A stretch of 64,000 nucleotides of DNA, from contig CM049307.1 in NCBI GenBank assembly GCA_026874595.1, forward strand, positions 64,970,870 through 65,034,869, given 5' to 3'. Made by a program: the position numbers and the translations under genes. Under the pieces are notes generated by a model. The model was not told the origin of the DNA, ran no database searches, and saw only the letters and a program-made list of their open reading frames with translations. The number at the start of each line of letters is the position of its first letter. The stretch's first letter is position 1. The stretch is from Sipunculus nudus (taxonomy: Eukaryota; Annelida; Sipuncula; Golfingiida; Sipunculidae). Positions 11,680 through 23,776 of the stretch are shown here, piece after piece.

Positions 11680-14350
11680 TTAGCTCAGCTGACTGAAAGT
11701 CATCTGAGCTATAGCGATCACTCTTTGTCCGTCGTCCGTCTGTCTGTCTGTCTGTCTGTCCGTCTGTCCGTTAACCAGGCACAAATCGTAACCGCTAGAA
11801 CTGGAATCTTCTTACTTGACATCCTGAGAGGTCCATGAAAAATCTCCTTGGAAACCAGAAATTAGGTCTCTGTTACCCATATCCTTCGAGCTATGGGGCC
11901 CCAAAGTACCCGCCAGAAAAGTCCAAAATTTCATACAAAAACTTCAATATCTCATTAACTACTTGACTGATGGTCATGATTTTTGGCATACATATTGATC
12001 ATGAGAGGTTCCATCAGTTCCTGAAGACTGGTGGCGCCACCTGTATTTTTCGATTTTTTACAAATTTTTTTCTCTATTTTTGAGACCTTTAAAAATGTGA
12101 ACATCTGTTAACAAGGCACAAATCGTAATGACTTGACTTAGAATCTTCATTCTTGACACACTGAGAGGTCCATGAAAAATATCCTTGGAAACCAGAAATT
12201 AGGTCTCTGTTAACCATATCCTTCGAGCTATGGGGCCCCAAAGTACCCCCCCCCCAGAGTAGTCAAAAATTTCATACAAAAACTTCAATATCTCAATAAC
12301 TACATCACTGATGGTCATGATTTTTGGCATACATATTGATTATGAGATGTTCCATCAGTTCCTGCAGACTGGTTGCGCCACCTATGTTATCTATCAAGAG
12401 GGTACAAATTGCAACAACTGGACCTAGAACCTTCATTCTTGTCATGCAAGGAGGCCCATGAAGAGTGCCTGTGGAAACTTGAAATTAGGTCTCTGTTACC
12501 CATATCCTTCAAGCTATGGGACTCTGAAGTATCCCTCAGAATAATGGACAATTTGATACAAAAGCTGAAGTATCTGAACAACTAATGCGGAGATCACCAT
12601 GATTCTTTGCATGGATATTGACCATTAAGTGTTTTTAGCTCAGCTGACTGTAAGTCATCTGAAGTATCCCTCAGAATAATGGACAATTTGATACAAAAGC
12701 TCAAGTATCTAAACAACTATTGCAGTGATCACCATGATTCTTTGCATGGATATTGATCATGGAATGTGTCATCAGTTTCTGCAGTATGGTGGCGCCACCT
12801 GTATTATTTTTATTTTTACGAATTTTTTTCTCTATTTTTGAGACCTCATAAGATGCGGTCATCTGTTAACATGGCACAAATCGTAACAACTGGACCTAGA
12901 ATCTTCTCTCTTGACATGCTGAGAGGCCCATGAAAAGTTTCCTTAAAAACTTGAAATTAGGTCTCTGTTACCCATAACCTCTGAGCTATGGGGCTCCGAA
13001 GTACCCCCCAGAATAATGGAAAATTTGATACAAAAGCTCAAGTATCTGAACAATTATTATATTGATCACCATGATTCTTTGCATGGATATTGATCATGAA
13101 ATGTTTCATCAGTTTCTGCATTCTGGTGGCGCCACCTGTATTTTTTCAATTTTTAGCTCAGCTGACTGAAAGTCATCTGAGCTGTAGGGATCACCTTTTG
13201 TCCGTCGTCCGTCCGGCCATCCAGGCGTCTGTCTGTTAACAGGGCACAAATCTTAACCGCTAGACCGGGAATCTTCTTACTTGAAATCCTGGGAGGTCTA
13301 TGGAAATTCTCCTTGTAAACCTGAAATTAGGTCACTGTGACCTATATTCTTCGAGCTATGGGGTTCTGAAGTACCCCCCAGAATAATGCAAAATTTAATA
13401 CAAAAGCTCAAGTATCTGAACAACTAATGCATTAATCACCATGATTCTTTGCATGGAAATTGATCATGGAGTGTTTCATCAATTTCTGGAGATTGGTGGC
13501 GCCACCTATATTTTTTTGATTTTTTATGATTTTTTTTCTCTACTTTTGTGATCTTTAAACATTTGGTCATCTGTAAACAGGGCACAAATCATAATGACTG
13601 GACCTAGAATCTTCTGTCCTCACCTCCAGGGAAGCCCATAAAAGGTCTACATGGAAACCCGAAATAAGGTCCCTGTTACCCATATTCTGTGAGCTATGGG
13701 GCTCTGAAGTACCCCCCAGAATAAAGATTTGGTCATATATTAACAGGGCACAAATCATAATGACTGGACCTAGAATCTTCTGTCCTCACCTCCAGGGAAG
13801 CCCATAAAAGGTCTACATGGAAACCCGAAATAAGGTCCCTGTTACCCATATCCTTCATGCTCTGGGGCTCCGAAGTACTCCCCAGAATAAAGATTTGGTC
13901 ATCTGTTAACAGAGCACAAATTATAATGACTTGACCTAGAATCTCCTTTCTTGATATGCTGGGAGGCCCCTGAAAAGTCTCCTTGTGCATCTGAAATTAC
14001 AGCTCTGTTACCCATATCCTTCATCCTATGCGGCTTTGAAATACCCCCCAGAATAAACATTTGGATTTGTTAACAGGGCACAAATCATAATAACTGGACC
14101 TAGAATTTTATTTTTTGACATGCTGGGAGACCCCTGAAAAGTCATCTTGTAAACCTTGAAAATAGGTGTCTGTTACCCATATCCTTCATGCTACAGAGCT
14201 CCATAGTACCCCAATGAATATTGGATGATTTTATACAAAAGGTCAAGTTTGGAAAAAAGTATTTCATTCAAATTTGACATTCAGATGATAAAATTACTTT
14301 TGTCAATGTCTTCCTGGTCAGCTGAGCGTCATGACCCCTGGGTCACTTGT
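11680..14350 (+). repeat. Hairpin-family repeat cluster with about 165-bp and longer tandem units
   Basis: 5' hairpins (TTTTAGCTCAGCTGACTG) occur at about 11680 and 13152, with a fragment near 12635. A 3' end (GTCAGCTGAGCGTCATGACC) lies at about 14317. Between, 'aacagggcacaaatc' starts units near 11774, 12108, 12865, 13238, 13576, 13740, 13905 and 14070. The last four are about 165 bp apart, and two neighbours (13576 and 13740) are almost identical, showing recent local amplification. GGTGGCGCCACC occurs at 12030, 12788, 13125 and 13495. Confidence 0.7.
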
Positions 14351-14389
14351 TGACTTATAAAGCTCACGATGATTGGGTAATTAATAGAT

Positions 14390-14760
14390 ACAAAAACAAG
14401 AAAAGACCAACAGGTGGTGCCACTGTTCTCACGTACAACGTGCAAGACAGAGCTATCCAAGATCTTGGCCAACCTGATTTTTGGAACAATCCATGCAATC
14501 TTTCTTGAGATGTTTTAAGATTTTGTGTAAATTTGGCCAAAAATGCACCTATTCAAAGTCAAGGTAACTGTCCTAGAAGAGGTCATGACCCCATTTTAAA
14601 TGCGCTTTGTCCTCTCAACCAATCTATGCACATGTGAAGCTTGGTAAAGATCCATGAAATATTTTTTTTAGTTTACCGCAGACAAGATTTTTCTGCAGCA
14701 GCAGCAGTGGAGGGACCGTGCTAAAACCATAGTATCCACAAATTTTTCTGGGAATACAAT
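14390..14760 (+). repeat. Dispersed repeat fragment ('gctatccaagatcttgg')
   Basis: 'caggtggtgccactgttctcacgtac', 'gctatccaagatcttgg' and 'gtttaccgcagacaagattttt' link this piece to 11450-11530 and to 21590-21720, where the same order of blocks appears. It is non-coding. Confidence 0.5.
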
Positions 14761-15096
14761 AATACCCAAAAGACTCTTCACAAATTAACATTAATTGGTA
14801 ATTAACAAAATATGAACAGCTGTTGATACCATGTTTGGACATGAATATTCCCACCTCCACATGTTTCTGCTAAAATTAAATTAAGATATTAAAGTTGCTT
14901 TATTCTTTTTCTTGGTGTTACGGTACTGGTAGGTCTAAATATTCTTGACCATCATGAATTTGTCAGATATGATGTTGATCAGTAGACATGAACACATTTG
15001 GTTTTTATGCATTATCAATATTAGAAGAAGACCCCTGAACCAGAGATGTCAGCATAGGAGTGGAGGTTGGAAAGGGGTATATAGTACCTCTGCCCA

Positions 15097-15117
15097 TACA
15101 CACACACACACACACAC
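15097..15117. repeat. (CA)n microsatellite
   Basis: An uninterrupted CA dinucleotide run of about ten repeats. Confidence 0.9.
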
Positions 15118-15139
15118 AAAGAAACACTTTATATTAACA

Positions 15140-16049
15140 AAGGTGTAGGTCCTGTGTGATAGGCCTCCAGATATTCAGATATTAACTGGACCCACCAGGC
15201 TGTCAGTAATTATATTTCCCAAAAAAATGAGTAAAACTAGATGTTGTCAAAGACTCGAAAACCCTGCCAAGTATAATGAAACAGCCATTTCAATGGGACA
15301 GAATCCTGGTAATTAAAGTTACATAATCATTTGCAATAATATGTACATTGTCTCGCGCCATTTATTCACTTTGGCTGTATACAATAGTTTCCCCACAAAA
15401 CCATTGCAGTTCACAGACTCCAATGCACCTGTTTCATGTGGTGTTATCAGTCTGTGTGAGCAAGTCCACCTTTGTCTGTTTACCAAAACATGGCTGCATC
15501 GCAGAGGTCCCATCTAGCACATGCGCAGCAACTCCCAGTAAATAAGAAGTAACACAAATAAGAAACACCGGTTTGAAAATTTTGATTAATGAAGTTGCCT
15601 GCACACTATGTTCATATTTTGCACCACTGATTGTGCCCGTTTCAAGCTTTTTTACCACTTGTGTACAGGAATAAGCAAAAGGTTTTAGAACAAAATATTG
15701 GCAAAAACCAAACTTATTTAAGGAGATGAAAACTTTATTTTGCATATGTTAAACATCGCTGGTACGTGAATTGGTTCCTTTATCCAAGATAACCTCCAAA
15801 TATTAAAGGAATGTTCCTTTGATTTTTTCTAAATCTCAACAAAATTTCCACAAATTCTGTTCTGAACTTTTTACATAATTTGCTGACAGATTGAGGTGAA
15901 AGTATACCTCTCCCAATCTAGTCACCATCTGGTTGAGGTATAATAAAATTCTGTGACTTGATAGATGAAACTGTGTGGAACCTATGGCTGGTTCATACAC
16001 TGATGCCTGTCAAGTGAATATGATGAATCCCTGATATCTAGAATATAGG
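15140..16049. other. Low-repeat DNA without an assignable gene
   Basis: A 103-residue open frame on the minus strand (15745-15434) is present, but it shows no family I recognise and has no clear splice or promoter context. I leave it uncalled. Confidence 0.35.
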
Positions 16050-16507
16050 TACGCTCTTTACACAGCGCTTTACCCGTAGGCCTACTACCTATATCGTAAG
16101 TGCTGTTTGTTATGACCTTGTATCCTGAATGTTTACAACAGTAGGGAGCACTGTGTTTTGGTCCAATCAGATGAGACCCTGTGCTGGAAGAAAAACAGTT
16201 AACCAACCAAGCAAGGAATACACGGAGCTAATGTTGTTCATTTCGTTTTGAGTGACAGCTCATCGCCCCGGCAACCGTTTGAACAGGCCACAGGCTCAGA
16301 GAAAATGGCCCTACACATTGTTTCTGGGTGGAGCCTGTGCGTGTCAATTGTTTGTTGACTGGCATTTGGTTTGCTGCTAGACACATCAGCAGTTTTTTCA
16401 GCAGACAGGCCACCTTGTGTTTAAGTGCATCATAAACGCTCAAAGCAGGCAGCGGGAAAATCAGTAGCTTCTTTAGAAGCACAAGTTTTCTGCTGCCTTG
16501 GGAGTGC
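16050..16507 (+). mobile_element. Short non-autonomous DNA element, copy B
   Basis: Starts TACGCTCTTTACACAG and ends near CTTGGGAGTGC, matching copy A at 3177-3875 in order (shared blocks include 'ccaatcagatgagacc', 'caggccacaggctcagaga' and 'gcttctttagaagcacaag'). It is about 240 bp shorter, mainly in the middle. The flanks 'agaatatagg' (16040-16049) and 'agaatacagg' (16508-16517) look like a slightly decayed target duplication of 8-10 bp. Open frames crossing it are incidental. Confidence 0.6.
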
Positions 16508-16517
16508 AGAATACAGG

Positions 16518-19500
16518 CAAGTTTTGCAACATTTACCAGCTGTGCCAGTCTCAAATTTTCTTGGTACTTGAATAAAATATTCATTGTCTTTAGTCCACTT
16601 TCTTACACCTTGCAAAAGGGACTGGCATAAGGGTTATTAACTTTTTATGTCCTCATTTTATTAAACGTTAAAGCCAGCCAGTACAACCAAAACTTGCTGA
16701 CTTTGCCTAAGTACAAAACTGCAATGATTTGTCAATTTACATTTTGTAATTATATGTGCATAAATACCACAGAAAGCAATGGGTACTCGCAATTTTTGTT
16801 ACAGTCAAACACTGCAAATCAAACAAAATTTTAGATTAAACTGTTCAGAGGGCAACTTTTTTTTACTGTGGTTGGTTCAACAATAACAAGGTTAATTTTT
16901 GCAATCTTCCTTTTTCAGTGTTTAACAAATGCTCCATTTTTCTGTCTCACAACACAGGAACCACAGGAAGAAATTTTATCAGAAATAAGTTATTTTTCAA
17001 GGGGTGGAACATGGATGGGACAAATTTAATCATAAGAAAATAACAAGGATCCAAGGGAACATAGAATGGGTGGTAGTCTGTGATCATTGTTGATAGAAAA
17101 TATAAAATATCTGATATCAATGATAATATAAATCTTTGATTTGCTCATATAATAACTAATCTTTTGTTGATTAAAATATTCATCTTTAGCCTTTTAATTT
17201 TTGAATCAATAATGTTCAAAAGATGCTAATGTTGCTACTTTTATAAATATAAATTGTTAAGCCAAGTTGAATGTCACTCGCAAGTTTTATTTTCGCTAAT
17301 ATCCCTCTCCTTAACATCACGATATTGACCCCCTCATGAACATGAAGCAGACCTCAGTAATTGATTTTTGGACAAACATTGTGTTAATACCACAAGAACT
17401 TTACTACTATAGCAAAAATCCTCACAGATGAAATCCTTTGATACTAAAATGAAAACAGATGTCTGATTGTGCAAATATGTGAAGGCACCATGACTTATTT
17501 GGGGCACTGGTTGATTTATCAGTTATATATAAAACTAGGAACACCTTTTTCAACTTTATTGACTTTATTGACTATCTAAATACAGTTCAGGTATTCATGT
17601 AAAATGGATATTCACCTGAATAACAAATGTATAATGCTCATATAAGTGATGTGGTGATAGAAGTCCACTATATGCTTGCATAACTTTAGTGTAAACAAAG
17701 GGCACTGAAGGTTGGACTGAAGTCTTTACAAAACAGCTGCCTTCAAGACCTGTCTGATTTATATGTAAAACTGTCATCAAAGTCTTTATTTACATCATTT
17801 TTAACTGTTCTCATGTCCCCTTTACAGAAAAGAAAGCATTCTACTCACAGTAGTGTGTGAACAGTTGCTCTGAGTGTGCAATTTAATTTTTGTCTCAATC
17901 AATATAAAAAATGTATATATACATGGTAAATTGTGATTCAGCTGTGATGTGTTATTACAGTGTAACTAAGGCCATTTAATCATATATAAGTCCATGGGCT
18001 TACACCCCAGATGGACCCTCTCCAGAAAACCCAATAGGTCAGCATAAATAATTACCACAATGTACAAAATTTGGACTCATGATATTGCTATTCTGTCAGT
18101 TATATTTATATTTATATTTATAAGATAAGATCTCATGTCCCAATATATGATGTTAAAACACTTACACTGAACTGCTGGTCAGTTGGTGTTTGTTTATAGA
18201 TTTCAGCAGTTTTGTCCCTCCAGTTATAATGGATCAAAAGACATTTTCAAGGTATGATAGAGCAGCAGAACTTCCATTCACATTCAGACTCCTTCTAGCA
18301 CCAAATACAATTTTGTATAGAATCGTATGTTTGAGTGACCCTGCACTCCAGTGACTGCTCTACATAAAAACATCACATGACAAAACCATAATATTAGCTG
18401 CTAATGTCTTATAATAATACACACCCAATTTCTGATTTAATAGACAAAAGATAGTACATATTATTACAAATGATAATACTTATTATACCCTATAGCACAG
18501 TAAATGGTGGGTAACTAAAGCTTGTATGTACCAATGGATAAAATTTATAATCCATATCTCCCTGCCTGTTACAATAATAAATGACAGTAACAAATAAATA
18601 ACACTGATGATAAATAACGATGACTCTGACAACATTAACAGTCTACAACCAGCCAGACAGCAGCAGTAGACCTTCCACAGGGTGGCCCCCGTCAAGAGGG
18701 TTTGGCCGCCCTGTATCATCAGTACTTGATGCTGCATGGCAGGTTCACAGACTGTCAATGTGTGCCAGTGGCTGGGCACAGCTCACCTCCATAAACAAAC
18801 ATAAATAAAAATGGTCTAAGTCCCTATGTTTGTAGTGTTTTTTTATGACATCAACATATATACCTGCTGTGTAGAGCAAACAACACAGACCTTATTTTTT
18901 ATGAAGCAGTTCCAGGTATGATAATTATATTTACAAGCTGAATCATGATCAGTGATAACATACAGTGGATGTATTTCACCGTAGTGACTGTGATGCACAG
19001 CTCTGATGGTACATAGATGATTCAAATTAGTCATTTATTGAAAAAACTGTATTGTAAAATTATCTGCATTCATGGCAAAGTTCCTTCACTGGCCACTAAG
19101 CATCCCATAAACAAGTATAATATGATCAACATAATCACAAAATCCTGCTAACCTCTAGCTGGAATCAGTAGCTGCTTTAATGCTGATCAATTATAGCAAC
19201 TTTCAATATATATACATGTATCTGATCACTTAATCATACAGTAGTACTTTATCTGTTTCATTTCAGGCTTTTAATTTGAGCTTGCTAAATGAGATTACAC
19301 AAAATTAAGGCAGATTCTCATCATATTGGTCGGACATATTTTAGTCTTTTTTTATGTGTGCCTGAAATATTTCTCTTTGATAAAGCAAACTAAGGTACAT
19401 TTTATAATACTTAACATCTGTGTACCTAAAACATAACATGGTAATATGTGGTCAAGTCATACTTTGCAGATGGTGCACCCAGAAATGTCAGTGAATTTAT

Positions 19501-20200
19501 AAATTCTGAGTTCACCCACAGAAGTGTTCCAATCACAAACTAAAAGTCAGACAAGAAATAACAGAATGTTTATAATAGGTTATGACAATAAAGTGTTTAT
19601 GACCTCAAGGACATATGCAGAACAGAAACAGCAGAATAAATTACTGACAGTAACATTATTTTGCATTTCAATGGCATATAACATAACATTTATTAAATTT
19701 TACTCATCTCAACCCTGTTTGAAATATATATAAAAATATATTATATAAAATATATATTAAATATATATATTAAAAATTTTAAGAGGTCTTACTGTTAACT
19801 CAGACCCACAGACCATGAAGTTCAGCTGAATTTAAACACAATATTGATTGTTTACAGTGTATATTCAAACAGATCTCCACTCTTCATAAAAAAAGATCAG
19901 CAAACTTGAAAACTTTAGGAGGCAAAATTTTCATCATGTGCAATTCTTTGATACCATCATTTCTGGTGATCAAATTGGATCAAAGGTTTATACTTGTTCC
20001 TCTTTTTGTTGAACTGGATGAGGATATATATAACTGATATTCTTAAGAACTAGGTCCCAATGATTTCATGTTTCCCCATGAAAGGCAATTTGAATATTTT
20101 TTTTTTTAAATTATACATAAGTTGGTCTTATCCCTGAGTTCTGCAAAAGTGACAATAACTAAAAAATAGTTAAATTATTGCATTGTTGAATATTTGTGCA
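16518..20200. other. Mostly unique AT-rich DNA
   Basis: No recognisable gene. A half-copy of the 'tactgtggttggtt' MITE end sits near 16864. A richer patch at about 18600-18800 is open in one frame on each strand (62 residues plus, 98 residues minus) and is followed on the plus side by 'acataaataaaaa', but I cannot match it to a family. AT-only repeats occur near 19725-19770. Confidence 0.4.
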
Positions 20201-20481
20201 TTACACATTCTACAAATGGCAGATATAGTGAACTATTACATCTAATAAATCCACATAGCTCTAGTCACAATGAGCCCAGGATCTCCATGGAGGTGAGCTG
20301 TGCTGCCTTTTCCTGGGGTTCTGATTCCTACGAGTGTTTAGTTTGCTCCCTTGGTTCCATTCTGCAGCTCTGTGACAGAAGAAATTACACGTAGTCAGAT
20401 TTAATCTAGTGAGACATATATGGTTTACTGAGTCAGGTTCTTTCAAACTTTCAAACCAAAACAGGCACTGATTTATTGATA

Positions 20482-20680
20482 TACTGTGGTTGGTTTGTTA
20501 ATCATGAGGTTAATTGTTCCCGTTATATAACCACCTCTTTCTTTTCAACTTTTGATGATTTATGTAAGGATAACAAATACATGAGACACCAACGAGACTA
20601 CTGTTCACCTGAGAGTTAACCTTATTATAAAGGTTTCATTTTACGATAAAACCCTCTCAAACATAAAGCCAACCACAGTA
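20482..20680 (+). mobile_element. MITE with TACTGTGGTTGG terminal inverted repeats
   Basis: The left end TACTGTGGTTGGTTT (20482 on) is inverted at the right end as AAGCCAACCACAGTA (ending 20680), giving a non-autonomous element of about 200 bp with AT-rich interior. It lies downstream of the MSRB1 stop codon on the same transcriptional side, so it may sit in that gene's 3' UTR or just beyond it. Confidence 0.7.
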
Positions 20681-21304
20681 CTTGTTAATGGCAAAAATTA
20701 CAATCTGGTCCTTTTCAGATTAGTTTTACAATTTCAGTCTGGGCTGGTCCAGATTAGTGGTAGGAAAGGGCTGTAAAATAATGATTGAAAAAAAATAATG
20801 AGTGATGATTAATTATTAATCAATTATTTTATGTGCCTTATATATTTCTACAAACATGCTAATGTGAGTCAGTATTCATGTAAAGACTGAATTAATCATG
20901 TTATCATATTAATAAAGCACTTCATGAGGTCTTGTCCAAGTTTGTATGGTAAAAATGGCAGAAAAGTGCTCAATTTTTTAAAGAGCCCTCATAAGACAAT
21001 GCATGTAGCTGACACTTGTCCACTGCTTAAGTACAGTTTTCGTGTTCTTCGCTATTTATTCTTTTTTTCTGGTAAGAAGACATCTCTGCAAGCACATACA
21101 CAATCATTTGTGATAGAATATACAAAGATGCAAAGAATTTGATAGATTTTCAAAGAAAACAAACTCAACGTATACTTCCACAGGTGATTATTTCCAATGA
21201 TAAAGCCTTTGTATACTAATGAAGCACATATGCTGTACCGGTATGTAACAAATATAAGATAAGTTCATAAATATTCTTGTTACTGGTAATCAGTCCAGCT
21301 AGTT

Positions 21305-21430
21305 CTACTTACTGTCAGCCGGAATAAACTTCAGGGAGTCACTGAATATTCAGAAGCGAGACTGTCCTTCTTTGGGGCCGTCACCAATAAACTCATGTCC
21401 CAGACCATTGTTGCACTTCCCACATCTTAC
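21305..21430 (-). CDS. MSRB1: MSRB1 coding exon 3, with in-frame TGA
   Basis: Codes for residues 67-107: the second CxxC zinc pair, GLGHEF, and the RF-Sec-IFS active site, ending at TAG (21307-21305). The open frame continues for 14 sense codons past the TGA with family-like sequence (SLKF then IP), so the TGA is not the natural end. Confidence 0.93.
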
Positions 21431-23724
21431 CTACAGTCAAGTACATTCATCAGGATTATCACTGGATAGATGCTATACCATTCCAAGCAACACATATATA
21501 CCAGAAAGCCAATTTCTTTACCAGCAAGTTAAGAATCTTTTCTGCCACCAGTGTCACTGTCAATCTTATATAATAAAATAGAATAAAATAGACTTCCATG
21601 ATACACATCTATGCACATGTAAAGTTTGGTAAAGATCTGTGAAATATTTTTTGAGTTATCATGCAGACAAGATTCATCTGCAGCGGCAGAACTGGGCTAA
21701 ACCAAAGCTTCTCCAACTTTGTCTTGGGATAAAATAATTGGAGAATCTGGTTGCACAGTTTCAGTGAATTCTTGTTAGAGACATTTTAAAGAACTGATTT
21801 GGTACAATCTCTGCATATTGACTGGGAGACATGAGAATCAGATATAATATACTATTATTTTATAATCATTTGTAAAATACTTGTTGAACAGCCTTGGACA
21901 CTTATGAGAATCTGACCTTCAAGGTGCTAAAAATCATGTTTCCAACCCGTCACTTTGACTTGCCTTAAGAGTGTTCAAGATAAAGCCAGCGCATGTTAGG
22001 ATGACATGTTTGAATTTTCTACCTCTAATGGATACAATCTGGGCCTGGCAAACAAAATGACTTCACTGATCACTATAGGCTAGCATAGCACTCCTGAAAG
22101 CAAGCTGAGGACACTAGCATCATAATTCTTCTTTGCTTGCCCTTCAGCGATAAATTCAAGTCTTACCTGATCACCTTTAATCTTATACTTCCAAATTTCA
22201 AGTATTAAATAAATATTTACTTTCATTGGCACACTGTCCAGGAATGAACAGTATATTATACACATATACACACTTTTCACCTGATTACCAAGGGTTACAC
22301 AAATTCATATACTATCATTCAATACAATTCTGCCTGGGCTATGACTGACCTTGTACGCCCTTGGTGATTCCTTGTGTTTCACGACACTGTCCTTGTGTAC
22401 GGTCTCTGTGAAGGCAGGCCATGGAGAAGAATGGTCGTATTTCTTCTTGCTTGAAAAAAGTCCATGACCACATTCACTGCAGACATACAGACCTGAAGCA
22501 ATTACAGCTGATAGTTATTCATTATCATACTATATCATGTCTATGATTAACACCTAAGAAGTGGTCCATGGGCTACGGAGCTCTGAATCTGAAATAAAGG
22601 GATTATAGCATATTTTCCATGCAAAAATAGAACAAGAAATGTCACGAACTGATGATGTTGATTTCATGATATCCCATACTTGACAAGACCCCCCCCCCCC
22701 CCACCTTTAGGCATTATCCTCTGACCCAGCTACTGACTACTAACATGCTGAATCCCAAATATTGGTAGTCTATTAGTTAGTTATTCACTAGTCTATTAGT
22801 CTTTAATAAGTTATTTCACTCTCCTTTATTCATGGATTGGCATCACGCCTGGCAGTGCCAGGCTAGTGTGCCGGGCAGTTTTTTCTGTCGCCCGGTACCT
22901 GACTAGAGAGTGTCAATGCCATCAGGCAGTCATTCTTTTAAGCCACGAAAAAAAGACATTAATGACCCAAATCGAATTTCTCTGAATGTGCCAAGCTAGA
23001 AGACATTCAGTGGTGCCTAAAATGAATATTTAATGGGAGGTACTCTTTCACAATGTGCTGTATTAGAAATTGTAAATCAATAAAATTTGCTACCAAAAGT
23101 AGTAAACGTAACTGCTATGGTAGTGCCACCTTGTGTCTGTATAAAAGACCAAACATGATATCACTATCAAAATCATACGACACGCCAAAACCCATATTTG
23201 ATTGGCTTGTCATGATGAACATGAATTTTTGAATATATTTGAAATGTCACAGTTCATGATGGGGCTGTACAGCATTAGAATATGATGTTTTGCCTGAGAA
23301 TTTAAGTATGGAAAACTGAATACCCTCCATTCTTTCACCCACATGGAAATAATCTGCAACAAATCCTGTAACGAATACACACTTGTGTACAATATCAAGC
23401 AATATTTGCCTCACATACAATGACTTTGACAGGGGGTTAAGGGGTTAACCCAGGCACTTCACAGAAGTTGTCTGCATTCTGCCGAATGACAGATGAATTT
23501 TGTAGTTACCTTTATTCTTACTTCACCTTTGTGTTTTAGAATTCATTTTTATCTCAATATGTGTATAATGCTGTTGACAATCTGAACTTAAATAATATAT
23601 TTGCCCATCAAGATGTAAATTCACGTCTCACAAAATGAAAGATTAAACTTTCCATGTGACCCCCCCTAGCTGACACCTGAACTGACTGCCACCCAGCACT
23701 CAAATTATTCTAAGCACATTCCTG

Positions 23725-23776
<52 letters not shown>

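Noticed and set aside
16228-16615. 118-residue minus-strand frame
   Set aside because: It lies mostly inside the 16050-16507 mobile element, whose other copy does not keep the frame.
18483-18808. Overlapping plus and minus frames near 18.6 kb
   Set aside because: One patch is open in both directions, with no splice sites or family match; not enough to call a gene.
20970-21000. ATGAGGGCTC...TTGAGC hairpin as the MSRB1 SECIS
   Set aside because: The stem is only about 4 bp and the GA/AG quartet partner and apical geometry do not fit the SECIS consensus.
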